Below, piece by piece: positions 17,286-26,027 of a DNA stretch of 64,000 bases; within the stretch, counting starts at the first letter, position 1; each line of letters starts with the position of its first letter. The stretch spans positions 186,001 through 250,000 of the forward strand of contig CAWAPQ010000008.1 of the NCBI GenBank assembly GCA_963783965.1. The letters are read 5' to 3'. The notes below the pieces were generated by a model. That model was not told where the DNA came from, made no database searches, and was given only the letters and a program-made list of their open reading frames with translations. The stretch comes from Bog-473 sp963783965 (GTDB lineage Bacteria > Actinomycetota > Acidimicrobiia > Acidimicrobiales > RAAP-2). Both the position numbers and the translations under genes were made by a program.

Positions 17286-19232
17286 ATGGAGACCCTCTGG
17301 CCGCAGATCGAGCGCCTCTTGCCCACGGTGTCCAAGCCGGCCCGCTACATCGGGGGTGAGCAGGGATCGGTCTACCCCGAGCATGCCCCGGGCACCGTGG
17401 CCTGGCTGCTGCTCTACCCAGACACCTATGAGATCGGCCTGCCCAATCAGGGACTGCAGATCCTCTACGAAATCCTCAACGAGCGCCCGGATGCGCTGGC
17501 CGAGCGCGCCTATGCCCCCTGGGTGGACATGGAGGCCGCCATGCGGGCGGCCGGGGTGCCGCTCTTCAGCGTGGAGCAACACCTGCCCGCATCGTCCTTC
17601 GACGTGCTGGCCTTCAACCTCTCGGCCGAACTCGTCTACACCAACCTGGTCAACATGATCGATCTGGCCGGCATTCCATTGCACGGCGTCGACCGGGGTG
17701 GCGCTGACGCGCTGGTCGTAGCGGGCGGCCATTGTGTCTTCAACCCCGAGCCGCTGGCCGATTTCGTCGACGCCTTCGTTCTCGGTGATGGCGAGGAGGT
17801 CGTCAGCGAGATCAACGAGGTCTTGGCGGCGTGGTTGGCCGGATCCTCCGCAGAAGCGCGCGACCGGACCACCGTGCTCCATGCGTTGGCGGCGCTCGAT
17901 GGGGTGTACGTGCCGGCTCTCTACACCCCGTCCTACGAGAACGGGCGCCTTGTATCGACCGTTCCGGTGGCGCCGGGCGTGCCCGCGGAAGTGGCAAAAC
18001 GGACGATCAGCGACCTGGCCGATTGGCCCTATCCCGCCCGTCCTCTCGTCCCCTTGACCGAGGTCGTGCACGACCGCCTCAACGTCGAGGTGTTCCGCGG
18101 CTGCACGCGGGGTTGCCGCTTCTGCCAGGCGGGCATGATCACCAGGCCCGTGCGTGAGCGCCCAGCTGCCCAGGTGCGCGAAATGGTGCAACGCGGCCTG
18201 GAGTGGAGCGGCCAGGACGAGGTGGCGCTGACCTCCCTGTCGTCGGCTGACTTCTCGGGCATTGAGGACACCGTCCGCGACATCGTGGACGACCCTGATC
18301 ACGGCGGTCGGGTGTCGGTGAGCCTCCCGTCGCTTCGGGTGGACGCCTTCACGGTGGGGACGGCGGCGGAAATACAGAAGGTGCGCCGGACCGGGCTCAC
18401 CTTCGCCCCCGAGGGGGGCACGTGGCGGATGCGCACGGTCATCAACAAGCTGATCACGGAGGAGGATCTCTACAGTGCCGTCGATGCTGCCTTCAGTCAG
18501 GGCTGGCGCCGGATCAAGCTCTATTTCCTGATCGGCCTGCCGACCGAGCTCGACGAGGACGTCTTGGGCATCGCGGAGCTCGGCACGCGCTGTGTCGAGA
18601 TCGGCCGGAAGTACCACAAGGGCGTCACCGTGACCGCGTCTGTCGGTGGTTTCGTGCCGAAGCCTCACACGCCGTTCCAATGGTTCGGTCAGGACACGGT
18701 CGCCGAGCTGGAGCGCAAGGTCGCCCTCCTGCGCGACGCCGCGAGGCGTACCCGCGGTCTCACGATCCGTTGGCACGAGCCGGCGGCGTCCGTGGCAGAG
18801 GGCTTGGCCAGCCGAGGTGATCGGCGGATGGGTGCGGTGATCGAGCGGGTGTGGCGAGCGGGCGGGACCTTCCAGGAATGGTCGGAGCGCTTCGATCTGT
18901 CGCTCTGGCAGGACGCCCTCGCCGCCGAGGGGCTCAGCGTCGAAGAGGTGTGTCATCGGGACCGCGAGGGCGACGAGGCCCTTCCATGGGACCACATCTC
19001 GGCGGGCCTGCACCGTGACTTCCTCTGGGACGACTGGCAGGACGCACTGGCCAGTGTGGCTGTCGAGGATTGCCGCTGGACCCCCTGCTACGACTGCGGC
19101 GCCTGCACGGGGTTCGGGCTCGAGCACGTGGTGGCATCGCCGCTCCCCCCCGCCGGCGGGAGCCAGGGCACGGGCCAGGACCTCAGCGTCGGGGACCGGA
19201 TCCCGGTGCGCCTGGTCAGCCGTGTTCCCTGA
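17286..19232 (+). CDS. B12-binding-domain radical SAM protein, TIGR03960 family
   Basis: 648 aa. The N-terminal part resembles a B12-binding fold (YPDTYEIGLPNQGLQILYEILN, VVAGGHCVFNPEPLADFVD), followed by the radical SAM cluster motif CTRGCRFC, which binds the 4Fe-4S cluster that cleaves SAM. A C-terminal Cys cluster (CRWTPCYDCGAC) may hold a second cluster. Found next to TIGR03936 and rne in most actinobacteria; a role in rRNA or tRNA modification is often suspected but not established for this family. ATG 17286 follows a TAGGGT box. Confidence 0.92.
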   Translation: METLWPQIERLLPTVSKPARYIGGEQGSVYPEHAPGTVAWLLLYPDTYEIGLPNQGLQILYEILNERPDALAERAYAPWVDMEAAMRAAGVPLFSVEQHLPASSFDVLAFNLSAELVYTNLVNMIDLAGIPLHGVDRGGADALVVAGGHCVFNPEPLADFVDAFVLGDGEEVVSEINEVLAAWLAGSSAEARDRTTVLHALAALDGVYVPALYTPSYENGRLVSTVPVAPGVPAEVAKRTISDLADWPYPARPLVPLTEVVHDRLNVEVFRGCTRGCRFCQAGMITRPVRERPAAQVREMVQRGLEWSGQDEVALTSLSSADFSGIEDTVRDIVDDPDHGGRVSVSLPSLRVDAFTVGTAAEIQKVRRTGLTFAPEGGTWRMRTVINKLITEEDLYSAVDAAFSQGWRRIKLYFLIGLPTELDEDVLGIAELGTRCVEIGRKYHKGVTVTASVGGFVPKPHTPFQWFGQDTVAELERKVALLRDAARRTRGLTIRWHEPAASVAEGLASRGDRRMGAVIERVWRAGGTFQEWSERFDLSLWQDALAAEGLSVEEVCHRDREGDEALPWDHISAGLHRDFLWDDWQDALASVAVEDCRWTPCYDCGACTGFGLEHVVASPLPPAGGSQGTGQDLSVGDRIPVRLVSRVP

Positions 19233-20034
19233 GGGCCAGCGCCGCCTCCGCCTGCGGTTCACCAAGGCAGGGAAGGTCCGGTTCACCAGTCACCGGGACG
19301 TTGCCCGCATGTGGGAGCGGGCGTTGCGGCGCAGTCGGCTTCCGTTGGCTTACTCACAGGGGTTTTCTCCCCACCCGCTCCTCAGCTTTGGCCTGGCTCT
19401 GCCCACGGGCTGCGAATCCCTCGGCGAATACCTCGACCTGCGCCTCGAAGCTGCCGCGCCGGAGGAGATCCCCCTCGCCGACCTGCCCGCGGCCCTGAGC
19501 GCACTCCTCCCCGAAGGGATCGGGGTAGAGGCAGCGGCCCTCATCGGAGAAGCGGAGGGTTCGCTTCAGCAGGAGGTAGCATCGTGTGATTGGGAGCTGG
19601 AGGTGCTCGGAGTGCGGGATCAGGAGCTGCAGGAGCGGGTGGAAAAGATGCTCGCTGCTCCTATGCTCACCGTCAGGCGGGAGCGGAAGGGTCGTCAAAC
19701 CGAAGACGACATCCGTCCGGCCATCCGGGCACTGTCCCTGACCAGCCCCAACGGTCATCTCCGGGCGGAATTGGCTACGCACCCGCGTGGTGTCCGCCCT
19801 GGTGACCTGGTAGCGGCCCTGGGTGCCCCCGCGGTACCCGGACGGGCCTGTCGAACGCATCAATGGATCGAACACGATGGCGCTCGGTTCGAGCCGCTCC
19901 CTGTGGGCGAGCCCGGGACCGATGGCGACGCGACACAGCACGCGAGGAGGGCTTTCCCTCATGTCCGAGACGGAATTCAGCCAGAGCCCGGAGGGTCACC
20001 CCCCGGAGCCAACGGGGGGCAGCGGAGGCAGTAG
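19222..20034 (+). CDS. TIGR03936 / DUF2344 radical-SAM-associated protein
   Basis: 270 aa. The family core RLRLRFTKAGKVRFTSHRDVARMWERALRR starts at once and SQGFSPHPLLSFGLALPTG follows, both diagnostic of DUF2344. GTG 19222 overlaps the previous stop by 11 nt, so the pair is coupled. In some genomes the two are one polypeptide. The last 25 or so residues run 74 nt into the RNase E/G gene and are low-complexity, so the functional domain probably ends near residue 245. Function unknown. Confidence 0.88.
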   Translation: MFPEGQRRLRLRFTKAGKVRFTSHRDVARMWERALRRSRLPLAYSQGFSPHPLLSFGLALPTGCESLGEYLDLRLEAAAPEEIPLADLPAALSALLPEGIGVEAAALIGEAEGSLQQEVASCDWELEVLGVRDQELQERVEKMLAAPMLTVRRERKGRQTEDDIRPAIRALSLTSPNGHLRAELATHPRGVRPGDLVAALGAPAVPGRACRTHQWIEHDGARFEPLPVGEPGTDGDATQHARRAFPHVRDGIQPEPGGSPPGANGGQRRQ

Positions 20035-21550
20035 CCCCCCGGAAGGGCCGCGGGCTGCGCCCAGGCCGAAGCCGAAGATCGGGGACACCAGGCCCGCGCC
20101 GGTTGTCGCCGCACCTCCGCCACCCAAGGCGGCAGCCCCCGTTGTGCCGCTCAAGCGACCCCAGGCCACGATCCCGACGGATGGTGGGACGGCCGTAGAA
20201 GAGTCCGCTGGGCCATTGGGCGACGGCAAGCGGGCCCGTAGTCGGCGCCGCTCCGGAAGGGATCGCAAGTCGAAGCAGGTGGGTCGTTACCTGGTCTGCG
20301 TCCACGTCCAGCCAGAGATGACCCAGATCGCCATGCTGGAGGGGCGCTCCTTGGTGGAGCACTACGTCTCCCGGTCGGCCGACGACACCAACCAGATCGA
20401 CGGCAACGTCTACCGGGGCCGGGTCCAGAACGTCCTGCCCGGCATGGAAGCAGCCTTCATCGATATCGGGATCCCCAAGAACGCAGTGCTGTACCGAGGC
20501 GACGTGCGCTACGACCGGGAGGACATCGAGGGCGGCGCCTCCCAGCAGCCGCGGATTGAGGACGTCCTCAAGGCCGGCCAGACCATCCTGTGCCAGGTCA
20601 CGAAGAACCCCATCGGAGCGAAAGGTGCCCGCCTGACCCAGGAGGTCTCCCTGCCTGGCCGCTTCGCCGTTCTGGTGCCCAATTCGAGCGCCTTCGGCAT
20701 CTCGAAGCGGCTCGGGGACAACGAGCGGCGCCGGCTGCGTCGGATCATCGACGAAGTGAAGCCCGCCGGCCACGGCATGATCGTGCGCACCGCTGCCGAG
20801 GGCGTCTCGGCAGAGGAGCTCCAGCGCGATGTCACGACCCTGCTCGAGCAGTGGAACATGATCGAAGCCGAGGCCAAGCGCTCCGACGCCCCCGGGCTGC
20901 TCTACCGGGAGCCGGAGCTGTCCGTCCGGATCCTCCGCGAAGAGCTCAACGGGGAGTACCGGGCCGTCGTGATAGACGACCAGGCGCTCTTCGAGCAGGT
21001 GCGGGACTACGTGCGGGCCGTCAGCCCAGAGCTCTCGGACCGGGTCGAGTACTACGACCCCGAGGTCGAGGGGCTGCCGATCTTCGAGCGCTACCACGTC
21101 CATGAGCAACTGCACAAAGCCCTCGACCGCAAGGTCTGGCTGCCGTCGGGAGGTTCGCTGATCATCGAACGGACCGAGGCGCTCACCGTCATTGACGTGA
21201 ACACCGGGAAGAACGTGGGCAAGACCAATCTGGAGGAGACGGTCTACCGGAACAACCTGGAAGCAGCGGAGGAGGTCGCCCGTCAGCTCCGGCTCCGGGA
21301 CATCGGAGGCATCATCGTCATCGACTTCATCGACATGGAAGTGCGGGAGAACCGGGACAAGGTGGCCGCGGCCCTGCGCAACGCGCTGGCCCGCGACAAG
21401 ACCCGAACGCAGGTCTTCGACATCTCTGAGCTGGGATTGGTCGAAATGACCCGGAAGCGGGTCTCGGAGGGCCTGCTCGAGACGTTGTCGACCGAATGCG
21501 CCGTCTGCGGCGGCCGGGGCGTGACCCTGGACGACTCGGTCCTGCGCTAG
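19961..21550 (+). CDS. Ribonuclease E/G family endoribonuclease
   Basis: 529 aa. A Pro/Ala-rich N-terminal extension of about 95 residues is followed by an S1-like segment (NVYRGRVQNVLPGMEAAFIDIG) and the catalytic domain with the two metal aspartates in LTVIDVNTGKN and IVIDFIDM. A CAVCGGRG motif near the C-terminus is the zinc link for tetramerisation. It starts mRNA decay and rRNA processing. ATG 19961 has GAGGAGG about 10 nt upstream. The long C-terminal degradosome scaffold of enterobacterial RNase E is absent; actinobacteria often put the extension at the N-terminus, as here. Confidence 0.94.
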   Translation: MSETEFSQSPEGHPPEPTGGSGGSSPPEGPRAAPRPKPKIGDTRPAPVVAAPPPPKAAAPVVPLKRPQATIPTDGGTAVEESAGPLGDGKRARSRRRSGRDRKSKQVGRYLVCVHVQPEMTQIAMLEGRSLVEHYVSRSADDTNQIDGNVYRGRVQNVLPGMEAAFIDIGIPKNAVLYRGDVRYDREDIEGGASQQPRIEDVLKAGQTILCQVTKNPIGAKGARLTQEVSLPGRFAVLVPNSSAFGISKRLGDNERRRLRRIIDEVKPAGHGMIVRTAAEGVSAEELQRDVTTLLEQWNMIEAEAKRSDAPGLLYREPELSVRILREELNGEYRAVVIDDQALFEQVRDYVRAVSPELSDRVEYYDPEVEGLPIFERYHVHEQLHKALDRKVWLPSGGSLIIERTEALTVIDVNTGKNVGKTNLEETVYRNNLEAAEEVARQLRLRDIGGIIVIDFIDMEVRENRDKVAAALRNALARDKTRTQVFDISELGLVEMTRKRVSEGLLETLSTECAVCGGRGVTLDDSVLR

Positions 21551-21553
21551 GAT
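21548..21553 (+). promoter_or_regulatory. TAGGAT -10 box upstream of rplU
   Basis: TAGGAT begins on the rne stop codon and ends 9 nt before ATG 21563. No Shine-Dalgarno, so rplU-rpmA may have its own leaderless promoter. Confidence 0.45.
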
Positions 21554-21562
21554 CTCGCACTC

Positions 21563-21877
21563 ATGTATGCCGTCATCAGGTCCGGAGGAAAGCAAGAGCG
21601 TGTGGCCGAGGGCCAGCGCGTTCGCGTGGAGCTGCTCGGGCAGCCCGTCGGCGCGGAGGTGTCGCTCGAGCCGGTCCTGGTCGTGGACGGCGCAACGGTG
21701 CTGGCCACTCCGGCACAGTTGGCCGGTGCCACGGTCACGGCCAAGGTCGTGGGCTCCGAAACAGGGCCCAAAATCAATGCCATGACCTATAAGAACAAGT
21801 CGAACCAGCGTCGCCGGTGGGGTCACCGCCAGCACTACGCCACGCTGGAGATCACCGCCATCACCGCGGCGGGCTGA
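21563..21877 (+). CDS. rplU: 50S ribosomal protein L21
   Basis: 104 aa, full length. MYAVIRSGGKQERVAEGQ at the N-terminus and YKNKSNQRRRWGHRQHYATLEI near the C-terminus are the L21 signatures for 23S rRNA binding. It starts 12 nt after the RNase E/G gene and is followed by rpmA after 19 nt, the universal L21-L27 pair. Confidence 0.97.
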   Translation: MYAVIRSGGKQERVAEGQRVRVELLGQPVGAEVSLEPVLVVDGATVLATPAQLAGATVTAKVVGSETGPKINAMTYKNKSNQRRRWGHRQHYATLEITAITAAG

Positions 21878-21896
21878 AGCTCAGGAGCGCAAGACC

Positions 21897-22148
21897 ATGT
21901 CAAAGACGAAGGGTGGCGGGTCAACCCGCAACGGCCGCGATTCGAACGCGCAGCGCCTCGGTGTGAAGTGCTTCGACGGCACCGCCGTGACCGCCGGTTC
22001 GATCATCGTGCGCCAGCGGGGGACCAAGGTGTATCCCGGGGTCAACGTGGGACGTGGTGGCGATGACACGCTCTTCGCCACCGCAGAGGGCGTCGTGAAG
22101 TTCGGCGAGCGCCGCGGTCGCAAGCACGTGAGCGTCCTCACCGACTGA
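21897..22148 (+). CDS. rpmA: 50S ribosomal protein L27
   Basis: 83 aa. The conserved core STRNGRDSNAQRLGVK and IIVRQRGTKVYPGVNVGRG is intact. The N-terminal MSKTKGGGS reaches the peptidyl transferase centre and has no Firmicutes-type cleaved extension. A CAGGAG ribosome binding site lies about 10 nt upstream. In Streptomyces obg comes next; here a five-gene insert intervenes. Confidence 0.97.
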   Translation: MSKTKGGGSTRNGRDSNAQRLGVKCFDGTAVTAGSIIVRQRGTKVYPGVNVGRGGDDTLFATAEGVVKFGERRGRKHVSVLTD

Positions 22149-22158
22149 ACAGGATCCA

Positions 22159-22178
22159 CGCGCCGAATTTCAGGCGCG
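22159..22178. terminator. Inverted repeat between convergent rpmA and VOC genes
   Basis: CGCGCC (22159-22164) and GGCGCG (22173-22178) enclose an 8-nt loop in the 21-nt gap between the two stops; the VOC stop codon lies in the loop. No clear T-run on either side, so termination is a weak inference. Confidence 0.35.
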
Positions 22179-22541
22179 CTGATGGAGTTCGATCCCGTTT
22201 CCCCAGGGGTCGGAAGTGAAGGCCTGCAGGCGACCTGTCGTCCCCACGTCAACCGGATCCGTGACCTGGAGCCCCCGCGCCCGGAGCTCGGCCACGGCCG
22301 CGCCCAGGTCGTCGAAGGTGAGAGCAAAATGCTGGCCCACGTTGGTGGGCACGGTGGCTTCAATCAGATGGATCTGTTGTCCGCTCCCGGTGTCGAGCCA
22401 CGCACCGGGGAACCCGAAATCGGGACGGGTGAAGTTCTGTACCAGACCCATCGTCTCGGTGTAGAAGGTGATGCCGCCGGGCACGTCATTAACATTGATG
22501 GCGACATGGTCCACGCCGGTCGGCGTTACAGGGTCCGTCAT
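22170..22541 (-). CDS. VOC-family (glyoxalase-fold) protein
   Basis: 123 aa with the vicinal-oxygen-chelate fold of two beta-alpha-beta-beta-beta modules: GVDHVAINVNDVPGGITFYTETMGL at the start and FTSDPWGNGIELHQ at the end. Metal ligands of the family map to H11 in DHVAI, H57 in QIHLIE and E119 in IELHQ. ATG overlaps the stop of the nucleoside phosphorylase gene (ATGA), so the two are coupled. Substrate unknown. Confidence 0.87.
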   Translation of the reverse strand: MTDPVTPTGVDHVAINVNDVPGGITFYTETMGLVQNFTRPDFGFPGAWLDTGSGQQIHLIEATVPTNVGQHFALTFDDLGAAVAELRARGLQVTDPVDVGTTGRLQAFTSDPWGNGIELHQRA

Positions 22542-23350
22542 GCAAGCGAGCCTACGACGTGACGCACGATCGTGGCCACGGCGGGCACGGCGGCCGTTCC
22601 GACGTCGGCGATGTCCCCGACGTCGATCGTGGAATTGGCCGCCGCCGCCGGATTGGTGATCAGAGCCAGCCCGAGGACCGCGGCCCCGGCCCGCCGAGCG
22701 GCGACGGTCTCGAGGGCCATCGACATCCCCACGACGTCTGCACCGGCCGCGCGCAGCATGCGGATCTCGGCCGGGGTCTCGAATTGCGGACCGGGGAGCT
22801 GGGCGTAGACGCCGGCTCGAGCGGCCAGGACGGACGCAGCGGGCTCCGGGCTCGTCAGGGCAACGGTACGGAGTCGAGGGACGTAGGCGTCGGCCATGTC
22901 GACGAACTCGGGGCCGATCAGCGGGGTGCGCCCGGTGAGGTTCAAGTGGTCTTCGACGACCATGAGGGATCCGGTGGGGAGGTCGTCACGGATGCCGCCG
23001 GCCGCGGCAGTGAGGATCACGGTGCGGCAGCCCATGGCGATCCCTGTGCGTAAGGGGTGCACGACCTCCACGGGTGTGAGTCCTTCGTACAGATGGCACC
23101 GTCCGCCCAGGACAAGGATCCGAAGGCCGTTCTGCCGGACGGACCACGCCTGGGCTCGATGCCCTCCTGCGGTGTAGGGCGGGAAGAAGGGCACGGTGTC
23201 CAGGGATACTGACTCCGCACCGGCGCTGAGGAGCTCTGCCGCCCCCGACAGACCGCTCCCGAGGAGCACGAGCACGTCGTGGTGTTCGACTCCCAGACGG
23301 CGGGCCAATTCCCGGGCGCTGTGCGCCGCCCGGTCGGCAGCAGCCTCCAT
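22538..23350 (-). CDS. Purine nucleoside phosphorylase, trimeric type
   Basis: 270 aa from ATG 23350, the size of trimeric PNPs. Motifs include LLGSGLSG (phosphate loop), GGRCHLYEG, TAAAGGIRDDLPTGSLMVVEDHLNLTG, QLPGPQFETPAEIRM and GADVVGMSMALETVAA. It cleaves purine nucleosides with phosphate to base and ribose-1-phosphate. ATG 23350 was chosen since a TACGAT box ends 6 nt upstream; ATG 23371 is an in-frame alternative. ITNPAAA stands where many homologues have ITN-A-G, so base specificity may differ. It diverges from the amine oxidase gene. Confidence 0.9.
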   Translation of the reverse strand: MEAAADRAAHSARELARRLGVEHHDVLVLLGSGLSGAAELLSAGAESVSLDTVPFFPPYTAGGHRAQAWSVRQNGLRILVLGGRCHLYEGLTPVEVVHPLRTGIAMGCRTVILTAAAGGIRDDLPTGSLMVVEDHLNLTGRTPLIGPEFVDMADAYVPRLRTVALTSPEPAASVLAARAGVYAQLPGPQFETPAEIRMLRAAGADVVGMSMALETVAARRAGAAVLGLALITNPAAAANSTIDVGDIADVGTAAVPAVATIVRHVVGSLA

Positions 23351-23356
23351 GGGCCG

Positions 23357-23362
23357 ATCGTA
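23357..23362 (-). promoter_or_regulatory. TACGAT -10 box for the phosphorylase-VOC pair
   Basis: On the minus strand TACGAT ends 6 nt before the ATG at 23350. The box of the divergent amine oxidase gene is 25 nt away. Confidence 0.4.
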
Positions 23363-23386
23363 GAGGGTCATGCACGCGGCGGCGCC

Positions 23387-23392
23387 TAACAT
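23387..23392 (+). promoter_or_regulatory. TAACAT -10 box of the amine oxidase gene
   Basis: TAACAT ends 9 nt before ATG 23402; no Shine-Dalgarno. Confidence 0.45.
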
Positions 23393-23401
23393 CAGCCGCA
23401 C

Positions 23402-25336
23402 ATGCCCTCATCGCCCGCCACCCCTCACGTTCACCCGCTGGCACCCGTGACCGGCGATGAGATCATCGCTGCCCGTGAAATCGTCTTCGCCAGTGGCCGG
23501 GCCGACATCCCGAACGAGGCCCTGCGCTTCGCCTACATCGGGCTGTGCGATCCCCCGAAGGAAATGGTGTGGAGCGTGGACGCCGGTGAGGACGTGGTGG
23601 TCGACCGTCGCCTTCGCCTGGTCCTCCTGCAGGGACCGGAGTCCGACGTGGTCGAGGTCATCGTGTCGGTCACCAGGCGTGAGATCGACCGCTGGGAGAT
23701 CGTCCGCGATGTCCGCCCCCCGCTGCAGATGGAGGAGTCGATCCTGGTCCTGGCGGCGCTGCACGAGCACCCGGAGTGGAACGCCGCCCTCGATCGCCGT
23801 GGCATCGTCGACAAGTCATTGGTGCAGATCGACCCTTGGCCGGCCGGCACCTTCGGGCTCGGTCACGAAGAAGGCCGGCGCATCACGCGCTGTTTGGCCT
23901 ATCTGCGCGAATCCAAGGAGGACAACGGCTACGCGCGCCCGCTCGAGGGCTTGCTCGCCTTCGTCGACATGGGTCGGGGTGAGGTTCTCGAAGTGCTCGA
24001 CCTCGGGGTGGTGCCCTTCCCGTCCGAGCATGGGAGCTACTACCCCGAACACAATGGGCCTCTGCGCACCGACCTCAAGCCGCTCGAGATCGTCCAGCCA
24101 GAGGGGCCGAGCTTCGAGGTGGTCGGGAACCTCATTCGTTGGCAGAAATGGTCGCTGCGCATCGGCATGGACCCGCTGGAGGGTCTGGTGCTGTGGACGA
24201 TCGGCTACGAAGACGGTGGGCGGATCCGTCCCATTGTCTATCGGGCCTCGGTGAGCGAGATGGTCGTGCCCTATGGGCATCCCGGACCGATGCACGCCTG
24301 GAAGAGCGCGTTCGACGCCGGCGAATGGGGACTGGGCCGCATGGCCAACTCTCTGACCCTCGGTTGCGACTGCCTCGGTGAGATCCGGTATTTCGACGAT
24401 GTCTTCGCCGACGAGCGCGGCAAGCCGCGTACGCGGCCCAACGCCATCTGCTTGCACGAGGAGGACTACGGCATCCTCTGGAAGCATGTCGACATGGTGT
24501 CGGGACGCACCGAGGTGCGGCGTTCACGCCGGCTGGTCGTGAGCTCCATCGCCACCGTAGGGAACTACGAGTACGGCTTCTACTGGTACTTCTACCTCGA
24601 TGGCACCATGCAGCTCGAGGTGAAGCTGACCGGCATCATGTCCACGATGGCAGTCGACGGCAGTGATCCGGGAGACCACGCCAGGATGATTGCCCCCGGC
24701 TTGGCCGCGCCCTACCACCAGCACCTCTTCAACGTGCGGCTCGACATGCAAGTCGATGGCCCCGACAACGAGGTCTACGAGGTTGACGCGGTGCCGACGG
24801 GCTCTCCGGGGAGCGCGGAAAACCCTTGGGGGAACGCCTTCGGCACCTCGGTGACGCTGCTGGAGAGCGAACTCGCCGCGCGGAGGGATGTCGACGCGTC
24901 GCGCAGCCGGTCCTGGCGGATCGCCAATCGGTCCCATCGGAACGCGGTGGGAGCGCCGACCGCCTACAAGCTGTTGCCTGGAGCGACGCCGACATTGCTG
25001 GCCGATCCCACATCGAGCGTGGGACGTCGCGCCACGTTCGCGGCCCACAACCTCTGGGTCACCCCGTTCGATCCGGAAGAGCGGCGCGCGGCGGGCGACT
25101 ACCCCAATCAGCACCATGGCCACGCCGGCTTGCCGACCTGGACGGCCGAGGACCGCTCCATCGTCGATACCGACATCGTCCTCTGGCACTCTTTTGGCGT
25201 TACGCACATTCCGCGACCAGAGGATTGGCCGGTCATGCCGGTCGAGTACACCGGCTTCACGCTGCTGCCATCCGGGTTCTTCGACCGCAACCCCGCGCTC
25301 GACGTACCACCGTCTCCCGGCCATTGCCATGACTGA
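23402..25336 (+). CDS. Copper-containing primary-amine oxidase (topaquinone enzyme)
   Basis: 644 aa. The topaquinone consensus T-x-x-N-Y-E-Y is present as TVGNYEYG, making Y389 the tyrosine self-oxidised to TPQ. The catalytic base is D305 in SAFDAGEWG. Copper ligands are H439 and H441 (YHQHLFN) and H602 in FGVTHIPRPEDWPVMP. No signal peptide, so cytoplasmic, as in Arthrobacter-type enzymes. It oxidises primary amines to aldehydes with release of ammonia and H2O2; substrate could be tyramine, histamine, phenylethylamine or others. It overlaps the DtxR-like regulator gene by 8 nt. Confidence 0.95.
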   Translation: MPSSPATPHVHPLAPVTGDEIIAAREIVFASGRADIPNEALRFAYIGLCDPPKEMVWSVDAGEDVVVDRRLRLVLLQGPESDVVEVIVSVTRREIDRWEIVRDVRPPLQMEESILVLAALHEHPEWNAALDRRGIVDKSLVQIDPWPAGTFGLGHEEGRRITRCLAYLRESKEDNGYARPLEGLLAFVDMGRGEVLEVLDLGVVPFPSEHGSYYPEHNGPLRTDLKPLEIVQPEGPSFEVVGNLIRWQKWSLRIGMDPLEGLVLWTIGYEDGGRIRPIVYRASVSEMVVPYGHPGPMHAWKSAFDAGEWGLGRMANSLTLGCDCLGEIRYFDDVFADERGKPRTRPNAICLHEEDYGILWKHVDMVSGRTEVRRSRRLVVSSIATVGNYEYGFYWYFYLDGTMQLEVKLTGIMSTMAVDGSDPGDHARMIAPGLAAPYHQHLFNVRLDMQVDGPDNEVYEVDAVPTGSPGSAENPWGNAFGTSVTLLESELAARRDVDASRSRSWRIANRSHRNAVGAPTAYKLLPGATPTLLADPTSSVGRRATFAAHNLWVTPFDPEERRAAGDYPNQHHGHAGLPTWTAEDRSIVDTDIVLWHSFGVTHIPRPEDWPVMPVEYTGFTLLPSGFFDRNPALDVPPSPGHCHD

Positions 25337-26027
25337 GCATGGCAGCGAGACACATCAACCGCAGGAATACCACCCCCCGGTCGAGGAGTACCTCGAGACG
25401 ATGTTGTCCCTGTCGGAAGAAGGCGTGCCGGTGATTCAGGCGCGCATCGCTGAGCGGCTTGGTCGATCGGCTCCGTCGGTCTCCGAAATGCTGGACCGCT
25501 TGCGCGAGGACGGCTACGTGACGCGGGATGGCCGCCGCCTGTCGCTGACCGACAGCGGACAGGCCCTGGCCGAGAAGGTGGTACGGAAGCACCGCCTGGC
25601 TGAGCGGCTCCTCGTCGACGTCATCGGGCTCGAGTGGCACAAGGTGCATCGCGAGGCCGGTCGCTGGGAGCACGTCATCTCCGACGCGGTCGAGGCCCGG
25701 TTGGTGGAGCTTCTGGGTGACCCCGCCACGTGCCCGCACGGCAATCCGATCCCAGGTTCCCACTCCCCGGCTCCCTCGACGCCGGTGCGGCCACTGGCCG
25801 AGGTCGACGCCGGTGAACGGGTGCAACTGGTGCGTATCAGCGAAGAGGTTGAGCTCAATTTCGACTCGTTGACGTTGCTCGACGACGGTGGCTTCATTCC
25901 CGGGGTCGTCGCCCACGTGGGCAACCGCGATCCTGAGGGCACGGTAGAGGTGACGGTCGAGGGGGGCAACGAGTCCATTCGGGTCTCACGTGACCTCTCG
26001 GACCGGCTGTACGTCGGCGCTCCATGA
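25329..26027 (+). CDS. DtxR/MntR-family metal-responsive regulator with altered site
   Basis: 232 aa: winged helix (EYLETMLSL through RLREDGYVTRDGRRLSL), dimerisation domain (HRLAERLLVDVIGLEWHKVHREA), and a C-terminal SH3-like FeoA domain. Against DtxR the ancillary-site residues H88, E92 and H107 are kept, as are E114 and H115, but the primary-site Cys102 equivalent is Gly111 and the Met10 equivalent is Glu20. MntR-like glutamates at 20 and 23 hint at a different metal or a weak site. ATG 25329 overlaps the oxidase stop; the next gene overlaps it by ATGA. It may sense copper, manganese or iron linked to the oxidase; that is inference. Confidence 0.9.
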   Translation: MTEHGSETHQPQEYHPPVEEYLETMLSLSEEGVPVIQARIAERLGRSAPSVSEMLDRLREDGYVTRDGRRLSLTDSGQALAEKVVRKHRLAERLLVDVIGLEWHKVHREAGRWEHVISDAVEARLVELLGDPATCPHGNPIPGSHSPAPSTPVRPLAEVDAGERVQLVRISEEVELNFDSLTLLDDGGFIPGVVAHVGNRDPEGTVEVTVEGGNESIRVSRDLSDRLYVGAP

